Shown here: positions 54,519-63,146 of the stretch, one piece after another
Layout of the letters: each line of letters begins with the position of its first letter
Position numbering within the stretch: position 1 is the stretch's first letter
NCBI GenBank assembly: GCA_003584705.1
Contig: AP018536.1
Span: 2,108,001 to 2,172,000, forward strand
DNA length: 64,000 nucleotides
Direction of reading: 5' to 3'
Origin: Lachnospiraceae bacterium GAM79
Lineage (GTDB): Bacteria; Bacillota; Clostridia; Lachnospirales; Lachnospiraceae
Made by a program: the position numbers and the translations under genes
Notes under the pieces: generated by a model
What the model saw: the letters and a program-made list of their open reading frames with translations, nothing else
Database searches by the model: none
Told to the model about the DNA's origin: nothing

Positions 54519-55103
54519 CTAGATCAGACCGGAGAATCCGCAGAAAGCAATGGCCATCAGTCCTGCTGTCAGCAGTACCATGGGCATTCCCTTGAAAGAT
54601 TCCGGCACTTCATTGTATTCCATCTTCTCACGCAGTCCTGCCAGGATCACGATGGCAATGGTAAAGCCAAGCGCTGTGGCAAAGCCATTTACGATACCGG
54701 TCAGAATACCGTATTCCTTCTGCACGTTGGTAATGGCTACACCCAGCACCGCGCAGTTGGTGGTAATCAGAGGCAGATAGACGCCCAGTGCCTGATACAG
54801 GGAAGGCATTGCCTTTTTCAGGAACATTTCCACGAACTGTACCAGTGCAGCAATGACGAGAATGAACACTATCGTCTCCAGATACTCAATGTGTAACGGC
54901 TGTAAGATAAATTTGTAGATCACACCCGCTACCGCACTGGCCAGCGTAATAACGAAGATAACCGCCGTTCCCATGCCGCCCGCCGTCTTGATCTTGCGGG
55001 ACACGCCTAAGAAGGGGCACAGTCCCATGAACTGGCTTAATACGATATTGCTGACGATGGAGGAACTGATCAGTAACAGAAGCATATCTTTTACACTATC
55101 CAT
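54519..55103 (-). CDS. rnfA: Rnf complex subunit A
   Basis: This is an integral membrane subunit (194 residues, about six helices) homologous to NqrE. It has NIVLSQFMGLCPFLGVS and TNCAVLGVAI, each with the conserved Cys in a membrane half-loop that holds the intramembrane iron-sulfur centre shared with RnfE. It lies between rnfE and rnfB with 15 bases to rnfB and begins directly at the end of rnfE. Confidence 0.96.
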   Translation of the reverse strand: MDSVKDMLLLLISSSIVSNIVLSQFMGLCPFLGVSRKIKTAGGMGTAVIFVITLASAVAGVIYKFILQPLHIEYLETIVFILVIAALVQFVEMFLKKAMPSLYQALGVYLPLITTNCAVLGVAITNVQKEYGILTGIVNGFATALGFTIAIVILAGLREKMEYNEVPESFKGMPMVLLTAGLMAIAFCGFSGLI

Positions 55104-55901
55104 TTATTTGTCCTCCTTATCTAAATCGATGGTCTCCAGATCATCCTCTGCCGTCTGAGGTTTTGCTGCCGCTTTTGCCGCATCCTTCACAGCCTCTTCC
55201 GTGGTATTGGTATTGTCATAAAACCGCTCCGAGCAGCCACTCTCGCCACAGTGCAGACAGTCATGTCCGCAGCCGGACTGGATCTTCTCGTAATCCTTGC
55301 CAGCTAGCTTTCTCTTATTCTTGATATAGTTCTGCAAAGCGGTCAGTGCAGCCAGTACGAAGAACGCACCGGGAGCCAGTCCGAAAATATTGATCGTCAC
55401 ATAGGAATCCGGCATGATCCGAAATCCGAAGATGGATCCGGCCGCCAGGATCTCACGTACTGCACCGATACAAGTCAGTGCCAGAGAGAAACCAAGTCCC
55501 ATGCCAAGTCCATCGAACAGGGAAGGAATGGGCGGATGGGAATACGCATAGCTCTCTGCTCTTCCCAGAATGATACAGTTTACAACGATCAGAGGAATAT
55601 ACACACCCAGAGCATCGTTCAGTGACGGCAGATACGCCTGCAACAGCAGCTGTACCGCAGTTACAAAGGATGCAATAATCACGATAAATGCAGGGATTCT
55701 CACCCGGCTGGGGATCACTTTCCTAAGCAGCGAAATGATCAGGTTACTCATGGTAAGTACCACTGCCGTGGTCAGGCCCATGCCAAGTCCGTTCATGGCC
55801 GATGTGGTCACCGCCAGAGTCGGACACATTCCCAGCATCAGTACAAATGTAGGATTTTCCTTGATGATACCGTTATAAAGTCTTTCACCTGCTTTATTCA
55901 T
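55104..55901 (-). CDS. rnfE: Rnf complex subunit E with Cys-rich C-terminal tail
   Basis: This integral membrane subunit is the NqrD homologue that pairs with RnfA. It has 265 residues with the start at 55901 (MNKAGERLYN), chosen because GGGAGG lies about 9 bases upstream. LGMCPTLAVT and VVNCIILGRAE carry the conserved Cys residues. Beyond the last helix (about 190) is a 70-residue hydrophilic tail with Cys211, Cys215, Cys218 and Cys223 (CGHDCLHCGESGC) and a long acidic end. The four Cys could bind zinc or a cluster; this extension is not part of the basic family. The start overlaps rnfG by 8 bases. Confidence 0.94.
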   Translation of the reverse strand: MNKAGERLYNGIIKENPTFVLMLGMCPTLAVTTSAMNGLGMGLTTAVVLTMSNLIISLLRKVIPSRVRIPAFIVIIASFVTAVQLLLQAYLPSLNDALGVYIPLIVVNCIILGRAESYAYSHPPIPSLFDGLGMGLGFSLALTCIGAVREILAAGSIFGFRIMPDSYVTINIFGLAPGAFFVLAALTALQNYIKNKRKLAGKDYEKIQSGCGHDCLHCGESGCSERFYDNTNTTEEAVKDAAKAAAKPQTAEDDLETIDLDKEDK

Positions 55902-56520
55902 TGCCAGCACCTCCCTGTACATAATCATTAAATGCCAGAAGGCTTCCGTTGACAGCGTTAGTCACTGCTTTCGTGGTGATGGTCGCACCGCTGATGGCAT
56001 CGATCTCACTGTCAGAAGTGGATCCGGTCTTGGTGTAGGCAAAGCTCTTCACGTTCTTGTTGTGGAACTGCGGCACCAGCACATCTCCCGCTTTCATGCC
56101 CAGTCCGGGAGTCTCGGAAATACTTAAAATAGAAATATCATTGACCGTACCATCCAGACGGATTCCCACATACAGCACAATATTTCCGCCATAGCCTTCG
56201 GAGGTCGTGGTCTGGATCACATAGCCCAACTGCGTTCCGGAAGCATCCTGCGCTTCATAGACGGTACCGATAGTGATTCCGGTATCTGCCAGCTTCTGCG
56301 CCGTATCCGCAGAAGGTGTATAAGCATCCAGTTCTTCAAAATGCTCCGCATCCGCAAAGACCGCCTGACAGGCTTCCTGCACCGCTTTTTCCTCCTGCTG
56401 ACGGATGGGCTCCTTGGTCAGTTCATAGACAAAGCCAAGCAAAAGTCCAGCAATCAGAGTAATTGCGAACAAAATGCCCGCTTCTTTTAACATTGCCTGA
56501 ATATCATTCTTATTTTTCAC
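55894..56520 (-). CDS. rnfG: Rnf complex subunit G (covalent FMN)
   Basis: This subunit has one N-terminal membrane helix (about 13-34) and an outer FMN domain. The flavin-attachment motif SGATITT near 180 places the covalent FMN on the second Thr. The start is taken as GTG at 56520 (VKNKNDIQAML), with AGGT 7 bases upstream; a TTG start 24 bases upstream is possible. It overlaps the rnfD stop by 11 bases and rnfE by 8, so translation is coupled. It has 208 residues. Confidence 0.93.
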   Translation of the reverse strand: MKNKNDIQAMLKEAGILFAITLIAGLLLGFVYELTKEPIRQQEEKAVQEACQAVFADAEHFEELDAYTPSADTAQKLADTGITIGTVYEAQDASGTQLGYVIQTTTSEGYGGNIVLYVGIRLDGTVNDISILSISETPGLGMKAGDVLVPQFHNKNVKSFAYTKTGSTSDSEIDAISGATITTKAVTNAVNGSLLAFNDYVQGGAGNE

Positions 56521-57451
56521 GTTTCGCACCTGCCTTTCTGCCAAAAGCCACCGGCATGGTGAATTTTTCGATCAGAGGTACCAGAAGGTTACCTAAAATG
56601 ATGGCATAGGACACTCCCTCTGCTCCCGGTCCGAAGATACGGAAGATTCCGGTAAGAAGTCCCAGTACCGCACCGTATACATACTGTCCCTTGATGGTAA
56701 TCGGTCTGGTGACATAATCCGTTGCCATGAAAAAGGCACCCAGGATCAGGCCGCCGCCTGCTAACTGTGCAGACAGATAGGCAGGATCAAAGCCGTGCCC
56801 GCCGAAGATTCCCGCAAACAGGATCACGGTCACAATATATGTACCGGGGATCCGAAGGTCGATCACACCGATCAGGATCAGGAAACAGGCACCGATCAGC
56901 AGTGCGATCACGGAAGTCTCGCCGATGGTACCGGCGGTCTTACCTACGATCATGTTCATGACATTGACACTCTCTCCTGCCTTCAGTGCTGCCAGCGGTG
57001 TAGCCCCGGTATAGGCATCACAGGCAAAATTCGTCATCTGGGACGGGAAAGAGATCAGCAGAAAGCATCTGGCTGCCAGTGCCGGGTTCATAAAGTTCTG
57101 ACCCAGACCACCGAACAGCATTTTTACCACAAGGATGGCAAACACACCGCCCAATGCCGCCATCCACAGCGGAATGCTCACCGGCAGATTCAGCGCCAGC
57201 AGCAGTCCCGTTACCACTGCTGACATATCGGAAATCGTGATTTTTTTCTTCCAGAGCCAGCCGAATAATAACTCCGTCAATACTGTACTGGCAATGGTCA
57301 CAGCCATGACTGCCAGTGCTCTGGGGCCAAAGTTATAGATTCCGAAACCGGCAGCCGGCAGCAGTGCGATCACCACGGCTGTCATAATGCTGCTGGTCGT
57401 TACTTTTGACCGGATATGAGGATTTGAAGATACTTTTAAAAGTCCGCTCAC
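56510..57451 (-). CDS. rnfD: Rnf complex subunit D (covalent FMN)
   Basis: This is an integral membrane subunit with about eight to ten helices, homologous to NqrB (313 residues). TGATPLAAL near 157 is the flavin-attachment motif. FGGLGQNFMNPALAARCFLL and MATDYVTRPITIKGQ are typical family segments. It sits between rnfC and rnfG, starting 12 bases after the rnfC stop. Confidence 0.96.
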   Translation of the reverse strand: MSGLLKVSSNPHIRSKVTTSSIMTAVVIALLPAAGFGIYNFGPRALAVMAVTIASTVLTELLFGWLWKKKITISDMSAVVTGLLLALNLPVSIPLWMAALGGVFAILVVKMLFGGLGQNFMNPALAARCFLLISFPSQMTNFACDAYTGATPLAALKAGESVNVMNMIVGKTAGTIGETSVIALLIGACFLILIGVIDLRIPGTYIVTVILFAGIFGGHGFDPAYLSAQLAGGGLILGAFFMATDYVTRPITIKGQYVYGAVLGLLTGIFRIFGPGAEGVSYAIILGNLLVPLIEKFTMPVAFGRKAGAKREK

Positions 57452-57463
57452 TGTTCTTCCCTC

Positions 57464-58783
57464 CTACTTCTTTTTCTTCTTGGCAAGCTGGATCTTACGC
57501 ATGGATTTGATCTCCTGCGTCAGAGGACGCTTTGCCGGGCATACAAAACTACAGCAGCCGCATTCACAGCATTCCATACCGTTATGTTCCACGAAAGCCT
57601 CTTCATCAAAATGCTCCGCATAGGTTGCCAAAAGGCTGGGAACAATACGTCCGGGACATGCTTCCACGCAACGTCCGCAGTTGATGCAGGGACTGGGCTC
57701 CATAGCGGATACATCGTCCTGGGTCAGTGCCAGTAATGCGGTAGAGGTCTTTGTGGTAGGTACATCCAGCTGGAACATACCGAATCCCATCATGGGACCT
57801 CCGCAGATGACCTTCTCCGGCTCCTGCTTAAATCCACCGGCTATATCCAACAGTTCCTGATAGCTCATACCGATAGGAACACGAAAATTCCGGGGATTGG
57901 CCACAGCATCTCCGGTAACAGTGATGATACGTTCCATCAGAGGGCGTCCTTCCGTCACCGCTCTGTAAATGGCAACCACGGTATCTACGTTATCTACAAT
58001 ACAACCTACGTCCGCAGGCAGCATGGAGGAATTGATCTTCCGTCCCGTTGTGGCATAGATCAGCTGACGCTCCGCGCCCTGAGGATACTTGGTCTTCAGT
58101 GCCTTCACCGTGATCTGAGGATCGTTCTTAGTCATCTGTTTTAACAGAGAGATACAATCCGGCTTATTGTCCTCCACGGCCAGAATACCGTGGGCATTGT
58201 CAAACAGCTTCAGCATGATCTTCAGACCACCGATCAGCTTGTCCGGCTCTTCCATCATTCTGCGGTAATCGGAAGTCAGATAAGGCTCACATTCCGCACA
58301 GTTAGCAATTACATATTCAATTTTGTCAGGATCCTTGGGAGACAGCTTGACATGCGTAGGAAATCCGGCACCACCCATACCTACGATACCGGCTTCCTTC
58401 ACAATGTCGATGATCTCTTCCTTCTGCAGTTTGTCCACCGGTGCATAAGGATGAAATTCTTCGCTCTCATACAGACCGTCATTGTCGATCACGATACTCT
58501 GTATCAGATCTCCTGTTACCACACGTCTCGTCTCAATGGTTTTCACCGTACCCGACACAGATGCATAGATGGGTGCCGACACGAAGCCACCGCTTTCTGC
58601 TATCTTTTGTCCCGCCAGTACCCGGTCTCCTTTTGCCACGATGGGCTTCGCCGGAGCGCCGATGTGCTGGGACAACGGATAGACCATTTCCCCTTTGGGC
58701 AGGACATCCTGGATCGGTTTGTCCTTGGACAGATCTTTTCCATCATAGGGATGTATTCCGCCTACAAATGTCAACTTTGCCAT
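57464..58783 (-). CDS. rnfC: Rnf complex subunit C (NADH/FeS)
   Basis: This peripheral subunit contacts NAD(H) and passes electrons through FMN and two 4Fe-4S clusters. It has 439 residues. The glycine-rich nucleotide-binding region GMGGAGFPTHVKLSP is near 138 and the YVIANCAECEPYLTSDYR segment follows. The C-terminal clusters are in CINCGRCVEACPG and CCECGCCSFVCPA. It is the first gene of the operon. AAAGGAT lies about 9 bases before the ATG and a promoter is at 58836-58864. It ends in a poly-Lys tail. Confidence 0.97.
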   Translation of the reverse strand: MAKLTFVGGIHPYDGKDLSKDKPIQDVLPKGEMVYPLSQHIGAPAKPIVAKGDRVLAGQKIAESGGFVSAPIYASVSGTVKTIETRRVVTGDLIQSIVIDNDGLYESEEFHPYAPVDKLQKEEIIDIVKEAGIVGMGGAGFPTHVKLSPKDPDKIEYVIANCAECEPYLTSDYRRMMEEPDKLIGGLKIMLKLFDNAHGILAVEDNKPDCISLLKQMTKNDPQITVKALKTKYPQGAERQLIYATTGRKINSSMLPADVGCIVDNVDTVVAIYRAVTEGRPLMERIITVTGDAVANPRNFRVPIGMSYQELLDIAGGFKQEPEKVICGGPMMGFGMFQLDVPTTKTSTALLALTQDDVSAMEPSPCINCGRCVEACPGRIVPSLLATYAEHFDEEAFVEHNGMECCECGCCSFVCPAKRPLTQEIKSMRKIQLAKKKKK

Positions 58784-58835
58784 TTCCTAACATCCTTTCT
58801 AAATAGTTACTTGTATTGCAAATTACATTATGATA

Positions 58836-58864
58836 ATTGTACTATTTTTATCAATTTTTATCAA
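58836..58864 (-). promoter_or_regulatory. rnf operon promoter with tandem TTGATAAAA repeats
   Basis: TTGATA (58864-58859), a 17-base spacer and TACAAT (58841-58836) on the minus strand. The motif TTGATAAAA occurs three times in tandem (about 58849-58876), with the -35 in the middle copy. A regulator that reads repeated half-sites is possible. Confidence 0.7.
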
Positions 58865-58913
58865 CTTTTATCAACAAAATGCTACTGCAAATTCTAAAAT
58901 TATGGTAAAATAA

Positions 58914-59058
58914 ATTCACCCATAGAAAATCTGTGCTGCCTGCAAGCAGTCACACAGACTTTCTATGAGGTGAATAAACAAACATAAGTAAGTAGGGAGA
59001 TAGCCCGGATTACGCATGTTTGTTACGCTTTCGAGAGTTCGAAGAACGAAGAAAGCGT
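58914..59058 (+). promoter_or_regulatory. Structured leader upstream of the yprB-type gene
   Basis: Three successive hairpins precede the gene. The first is a long imperfect stem, ATTCACC-ATAGAAA-TCTGTG at 58914-58942 with its complement ending GGTGAAT at 58975. The second is AACAAACAT (58977-58985) with ATGTTTGTT (59016-59024). The third is ACGCTTTC (59025-59032) with GAAAGCGT (59051-59058). A weak TAAAAT -10 lies just before the first. The layout (nested hairpin, then ATGAGGTGAAT) hints at kinship with elements A-C. It could be a leader RNA or a repeat. Confidence 0.45.
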
Positions 59059-59094
59059 TTATTAACTTGCCCACACGGCAGAAAGAGGTCATAC

Positions 59095-60201
59095 ATGAAA
59101 AAATCAGAAGAGACTCTGGAGGATTTCGCGATCTCCTATCCCTTGGATAAGCTGGCGCCTCTGGAACAAATCCTTTTTCTCGATATTGAGACCACGGGAT
59201 TCACTTCCCGTACTTCTTATTTATATATGATTGGCTGTGCCTACTATCAGGCCGGCAAATGGCGGACCATCCAGTGGATGGCGGATGACTATTCCCAGGA
59301 AGGGGATATTCTCACTGCTTTCTTTGATTTTGCAAGAGACTACCGCTATCTGGTACATTTCAACGGCAATAATTTTGACCTTCCCTTTATCACCCAGAAA
59401 TGCGCGCAGTTAAAGCTTCCGTTCTCCTTTGACGGATTTCAGGGTATCGACATTTACCGCCGGATCTCCCCTTATAAATTCTTCCTAAAGCTGCCGAACT
59501 GTAAGCAGAAAACTTTGGAGCAGTATCTCGGAATTGCCCGGACCGATGTTTTCTCCGGCGGAGAACTCATTGGTCTATACCATGATTATGTAAAAAATCC
59601 TTCGGAATTCACAGAAAAAGCATTGTTTTTGCATAATGCGGACGACCTGAAGGGAATGTTGGAAGTTCTTCCGATTCTGGCCTACTATGATCTGTTCAAC
59701 GAGAAATGTGTGAAAGCCAGAAAAGTACAGGCCAACTATTACAAAGATGTCAGCGGCGCACAACGCAAGGAACTGTTGATCACCCTGCAGATTCCCACTT
59801 CCCTGCCCAGACTGGTAACCGCTTCTGCGGCCAACTGCTATTTCCGTGGAGAAGGAGAATCGGCTACTTTAAAGGTTCCCATTTACGAGGAAGAATTAAA
59901 ATATTTCTATTCCAACTACAAGGACTATTACTATCTTCCTACGGAAGATGTGGCATTGCACAAATCTGTAGCCGGTTTCGTGGACAAAGAGCACAGGCTC
60001 CAAGCCTCCGCAGCGAACTGTTACACCCGGAAATTCTCCTGCTATCTTCCCCAATGGGAGATTCTGTTCACGCCATTCTTCAAGAGAGATTATAAGAGCA
60101 AGGAATTATTCTTCGAGTTGACGGATGAAATGAAGAAAAACAGAGAAGGATTTACACAGTATGCCAATCATGTTTTGTCCATGATCGCATCTACTTACTA
60201 A
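59095..60201 (+). CDS. YprB-type RNase H-like (DEDD) exonuclease
   Basis: This 368-residue protein has a DnaQ-like fold. The first metal motif is FLDIETTGFTSR near 28, the second region is HFNGNNFDLPFITQKC near 90, and HNADDLKGML near 185 carries the last Asp residues. The C-terminal half (about 200-360) is the family's own domain. The start at 59095 follows AGAGGTC; the longer frame enters the hairpins. Homologues such as Bacillus YprB lie beside a helicase, but here the gene stands alone on the plus strand. A nucleic-acid processing role is inferred. Confidence 0.88.
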   Translation: MKKSEETLEDFAISYPLDKLAPLEQILFLDIETTGFTSRTSYLYMIGCAYYQAGKWRTIQWMADDYSQEGDILTAFFDFARDYRYLVHFNGNNFDLPFITQKCAQLKLPFSFDGFQGIDIYRRISPYKFFLKLPNCKQKTLEQYLGIARTDVFSGGELIGLYHDYVKNPSEFTEKALFLHNADDLKGMLEVLPILAYYDLFNEKCVKARKVQANYYKDVSGAQRKELLITLQIPTSLPRLVTASAANCYFRGEGESATLKVPIYEEELKYFYSNYKDYYYLPTEDVALHKSVAGFVDKEHRLQASAANCYTRKFSCYLPQWEILFTPFFKRDYKSKELFFELTDEMKKNREGFTQYANHVLSMIASTY

Positions 60202-60233
60202 CCGGAACGAAATGAGACATCGTCCCTTAGATG

Positions 60234-60286
60234 TACTTATAGTACTTATAGCACTTATAGCACAGAAAGTACAAAAAGTACAAAAA
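60234..60286 (+). repeat. Short tandem 10-bp repeats before a terminator
   Basis: About three copies of TACTTATAGY (60234-60263) are followed by two copies of AAGTACAAAA (60267-60286). They fill the space between the yprB-type stop and the terminator. No function is evident. Confidence 0.6.
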
Positions 60287-60313
60287 GAGGAAAGCAAAAC
60301 TGCTTTCCTCTTT
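60285..60313. terminator. Bidirectional terminator between the yprB-type gene and cheR
   Basis: A 12-bp stem, AAGAGGAAAGCA (60285-60296) with TGCTTTCCTCTT (60301-60312) and a 4-base loop, with U-rich runs both ways. Confidence 0.88.
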
Positions 60314-60338
60314 CTTATTTTGTCATTTTCTGTACTCA

Positions 60339-61118
60339 CTACATCGGTTTCACATAATAGAAAGAACTCTTTCTGTCAAATCCGATTTCGCGATAATTCA
60401 TGATCTGTTCGGTACTTCCGATAAACAGCATACCACCCTTGGCCAGTGACTGGTAATACTTCCGGAATACTTCATCCTTTGCTTCTTCTGTAAAGTAAAT
60501 CAATACATTTCTGCACACGATCAGATTACAGTCGGTAGGATAAGTATCCTTCAGTAAATTGTGCTGGTGAAAATCCACTCTTGCCTTGATCTCATCTGCA
60601 ATCTTGTAAGAAGGACCAATCTTCGTGAAGTATTTCTTCTTCAGATCCTCCGGCACGCCTTCTATGCTCTTTTCTCCATACAGGCCGGTCTTTGCCTTTG
60701 CGATAACCTGTTTGTCCAGATCTGTAGCATAGATACGAATCTGCTGTAACGGAATGTGCCGTGACAGAGCCATTACAAGAGAGTAAGGCTCATCTCCCGT
60801 GGAACATGCCGCACTCCAAACCTTCAGGTTCTTGCCGAAGCGTTGAATCAGTTCCGGGATCACGGTCTCTTCCAGATATTTCCACTGTTCAGGATTACGG
60901 TAGAATTCTGAAACATTGATAGTAATGTATCCTACAAATTCCTCAAAAAGTACTTTATCCGTCTTCAGTGCCTGTACATACTTGTCATAACCTACGATCT
61001 TATGCTTGGCGATCAGAGTATCGATACGCCGTTTCATCTGCTTCTCTTTGTAAGCATTCAGATCGATCGTAGTCAGAGAATAAATCTCCTTTTTAAAATA
61101 CTCATAATCATATATCAT
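60339..61118 (-). CDS. CheR-type protein-glutamate methyltransferase
   Basis: This SAM-dependent enzyme methylates glutamates on chemoreceptors. It has 259 residues. The N-terminal helical domain (about 1-75) has TINVSEFYRNPEQW. The SAM-binding site is VWSAACSTGDEPYSLVMAL near 98, and CRNVLIYFTEEAKDEV lies near 205. It follows rpsA by 24 bases and has its own AGGTGG site. No other chemotaxis gene is present, so it may be an orphan or serve a receptor system elsewhere. Confidence 0.93.
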   Translation of the reverse strand: MIYDYEYFKKEIYSLTTIDLNAYKEKQMKRRIDTLIAKHKIVGYDKYVQALKTDKVLFEEFVGYITINVSEFYRNPEQWKYLEETVIPELIQRFGKNLKVWSAACSTGDEPYSLVMALSRHIPLQQIRIYATDLDKQVIAKAKTGLYGEKSIEGVPEDLKKKYFTKIGPSYKIADEIKARVDFHQHNLLKDTYPTDCNLIVCRNVLIYFTEEAKDEVFRKYYQSLAKGGMLFIGSTEQIMNYREIGFDRKSSFYYVKPM

Positions 61119-61142
61119 GAATATCTACCACCTAACGGTTGA

Positions 61143-62291
61143 TTATTTCTCAGAGTTCTCAGCCTCTGCAGCGATAACAGCGTCAATATCTACAGATACA
61201 ACATCTGCATCGGACTCTTCCTCTGCCTCAACGGGTTCTGGAGCTGTCAGAGCTTTAACGCTCAGGGAAATCTTGTGATCAGCCTCATTGAAATCTACAA
61301 CCTTAGCTGTAACTTCATCGCCAACGCTCAGTACATCGGAAGGTTTCTCAATGTGCTCCTTTGCGATCTGGGATACATGAAGCAGAGCATCTACACCGGG
61401 CTCTAATTCTACGAAAGCGCCAAAGTCGGTCATTCTTGCAACCTTACCGGTTACTACATTGCCAACTGCATACTTCTCTGCTGCATTCTTCCAGGGGTTA
61501 GCGTCGTCGAACTTCAGGGACAGTGCAATCTTATTGCCGTTGATCTCTTTGATCAGGACTTTCAGCTTATCGCCAACCTTGAATACCTTCTTGGGATGCT
61601 CGACTCTGCCCCAAGACATCTCGGAGATGTGAAGCAGTCCGTCTGCGCCGCCAAGATCGATAAATGCGCCGAAATCAGTTACGTTCTTAACAACACCTTC
61701 TACGATATCACCTTCTTTGATCTTCTCAAAGAGTTCCTTCTGCAGCTCAGCCTTCTTGGCTACGATCAGCTGTTTGCGGTCACCAATGTATCTTCTTCTC
61801 TTGGGATTGTACTCGCTGATCACGAATTCAATCTCCTGTCCTGCATACTTGGTCAGATCCTTCTCATAAGTATCGGATACCAGGCTTGCGGGGATGAAGA
61901 TTCTTACTTCGTCCACGATCACACTTAAACCACCGTCCAGTACCTGGGATACGGTTGCCTTAAGTACCTCGTGATTGTTAAATGCTTCTTCAATTCTCTT
62001 GTTGCCTCTGTCTGCAGCAAGACGCTTGTAGGTAAGGAGAACCTGACCCTCACCGTCATTTACTTTCAGAACCTTGACTTCCATGGTGTCACCAACCTTG
62101 GCAACCGTGGTAAGATCCACGCTGGAGTCGTTGGTGTATTCGTTCTTGGTAAGAATACCGTCAGATTTGTATCCGATGTTCAGAATGATCTCTTCCGGTT
62201 TCACATCGATGACTGTACCTTCGACTACCTCTCCTGCATGTATTGTCTTTAATGATTCTTCCAGCATTTGTTCAAAAGTTAATTCTGACAT
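61143..62291 (-). CDS. rpsA: S1-domain RNA-binding protein (ribosomal protein S1-like)
   Basis: This 382-residue protein has four S1 domains (about 20-95, 105-175, 190-265 and 275-350) and an acidic Val/Glu/Asp tail. Typical S1 phrases are VKNVTDFGAFIDLGGADGLL and VARMTDFGAFVELEPGVDAL. Such four-domain proteins in Clostridia act as S1 in mRNA binding. The start at 62291 follows GGAGG by 9 bases, both inside the end of ispH, which it overlaps by 20 bases in another frame. In many Clostridia ispH and rpsA form one fused gene; here they are separate but coupled. Confidence 0.94.
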   Translation of the reverse strand: MSELTFEQMLEESLKTIHAGEVVEGTVIDVKPEEIILNIGYKSDGILTKNEYTNDSSVDLTTVAKVGDTMEVKVLKVNDGEGQVLLTYKRLAADRGNKRIEEAFNNHEVLKATVSQVLDGGLSVIVDEVRIFIPASLVSDTYEKDLTKYAGQEIEFVISEYNPKRRRYIGDRKQLIVAKKAELQKELFEKIKEGDIVEGVVKNVTDFGAFIDLGGADGLLHISEMSWGRVEHPKKVFKVGDKLKVLIKEINGNKIALSLKFDDANPWKNAAEKYAVGNVVTGKVARMTDFGAFVELEPGVDALLHVSQIAKEHIEKPSDVLSVGDEVTAKVVDFNEADHKISLSVKALTAPEPVEAEEESDADVVSVDIDAVIAAEAENSEK

Positions 62292-63132
62292 AATTTTGAA
62301 CCTCCTCAATTAATTTATTTGGGGTGGAAGCCCCCGCGGTAATACCCACTAGTCGAACAGCTTTAGGTAGATCTAAATGCAAGTCATCCAGTGTCTGTAT
62401 AAAATAGGTGTGCACACATTCCCTTTGGCAGATTTCGTAAAGTTTTCTGCTATTAGAACTGTGCTTCCCTCCTATTACAATCATAACGTCAGCTTCCGCT
62501 GCAATGGCCTTTGCCGATCGCTGTCGCTCTTCTGTAGCATTACAGATAGTGTTCACAACACTATCATTGTAACCTTTTTTTTCAAAAATTTCAACTATAT
62601 ATTGAAATTTATTGTAGTTATATGTCGTCTGAGACACAATACAAAGCTTTTCGCCTTCTGTTTTCACAAAATTTTCTGCCTGTTCGGGAGTTTCCAGAAC
62701 GGTTACCGGGCCCTGACACCAGCCGACGATACCCTCTACTTCCGGATGTTTCGGGTCCCCCACGACGATCACATGATACCCTTCTGTGCTTTTTTGTTCC
62801 ACGATACGATGGATCTTTTTCACAAAGGGGCAGGTGGCATCAATGCACTCCAGACCATTCGCTTCCATGATATCATAGATTTCTTTTGCCACTCCGTGGG
62901 CACGAATGATCACAGTGGGAATATTCTCCCCGGCTTTCAGGCTTTTTAGTTCTTCTTTGCTTTCCAGAACTCTTACTCCTTTTTCCGCCAGTTCCCGGAC
63001 CACTTCCTCGTTATGCACGATGGGACCATAGGTATAGATAGTCTTCCCGTTTTTTAATTGTTCATACACAGTATCTACAGCACGCTTTACGCCGAAGCAA
63101 AAGCCCGCGCAGTCTGCCAGTCTTACTTCCAT
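62272..63132 (-). CDS. ispH: 4-hydroxy-3-methylbut-2-enyl diphosphate reductase
   Basis: This is the last enzyme of the MEP isoprenoid route, an iron-sulfur protein that makes IPP and DMAPP. It has 286 residues. The three cluster Cys are in DCAGFCFGVKRAVD (Cys12), DATCPFVKK near 96 and NTICNATEERQ near 190. Substrate His residues are in VHNEEVV and IRAHGVAKE. It lies 14 bases after cmk and its 3' end carries the rpsA ribosome site and start. A cmk-ispH-rpsA order is common in Clostridia. Confidence 0.97.
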   Translation of the reverse strand: MEVRLADCAGFCFGVKRAVDTVYEQLKNGKTIYTYGPIVHNEEVVRELAEKGVRVLESKEELKSLKAGENIPTVIIRAHGVAKEIYDIMEANGLECIDATCPFVKKIHRIVEQKSTEGYHVIVVGDPKHPEVEGIVGWCQGPVTVLETPEQAENFVKTEGEKLCIVSQTTYNYNKFQYIVEIFEKKGYNDSVVNTICNATEERQRSAKAIAAEADVMIVIGGKHSSNSRKLYEICQRECVHTYFIQTLDDLHLDLPKAVRLVGITAGASTPNKLIEEVQNYVRINF

Positions 63133-63146
63133 ATCAGATCTCCTGT

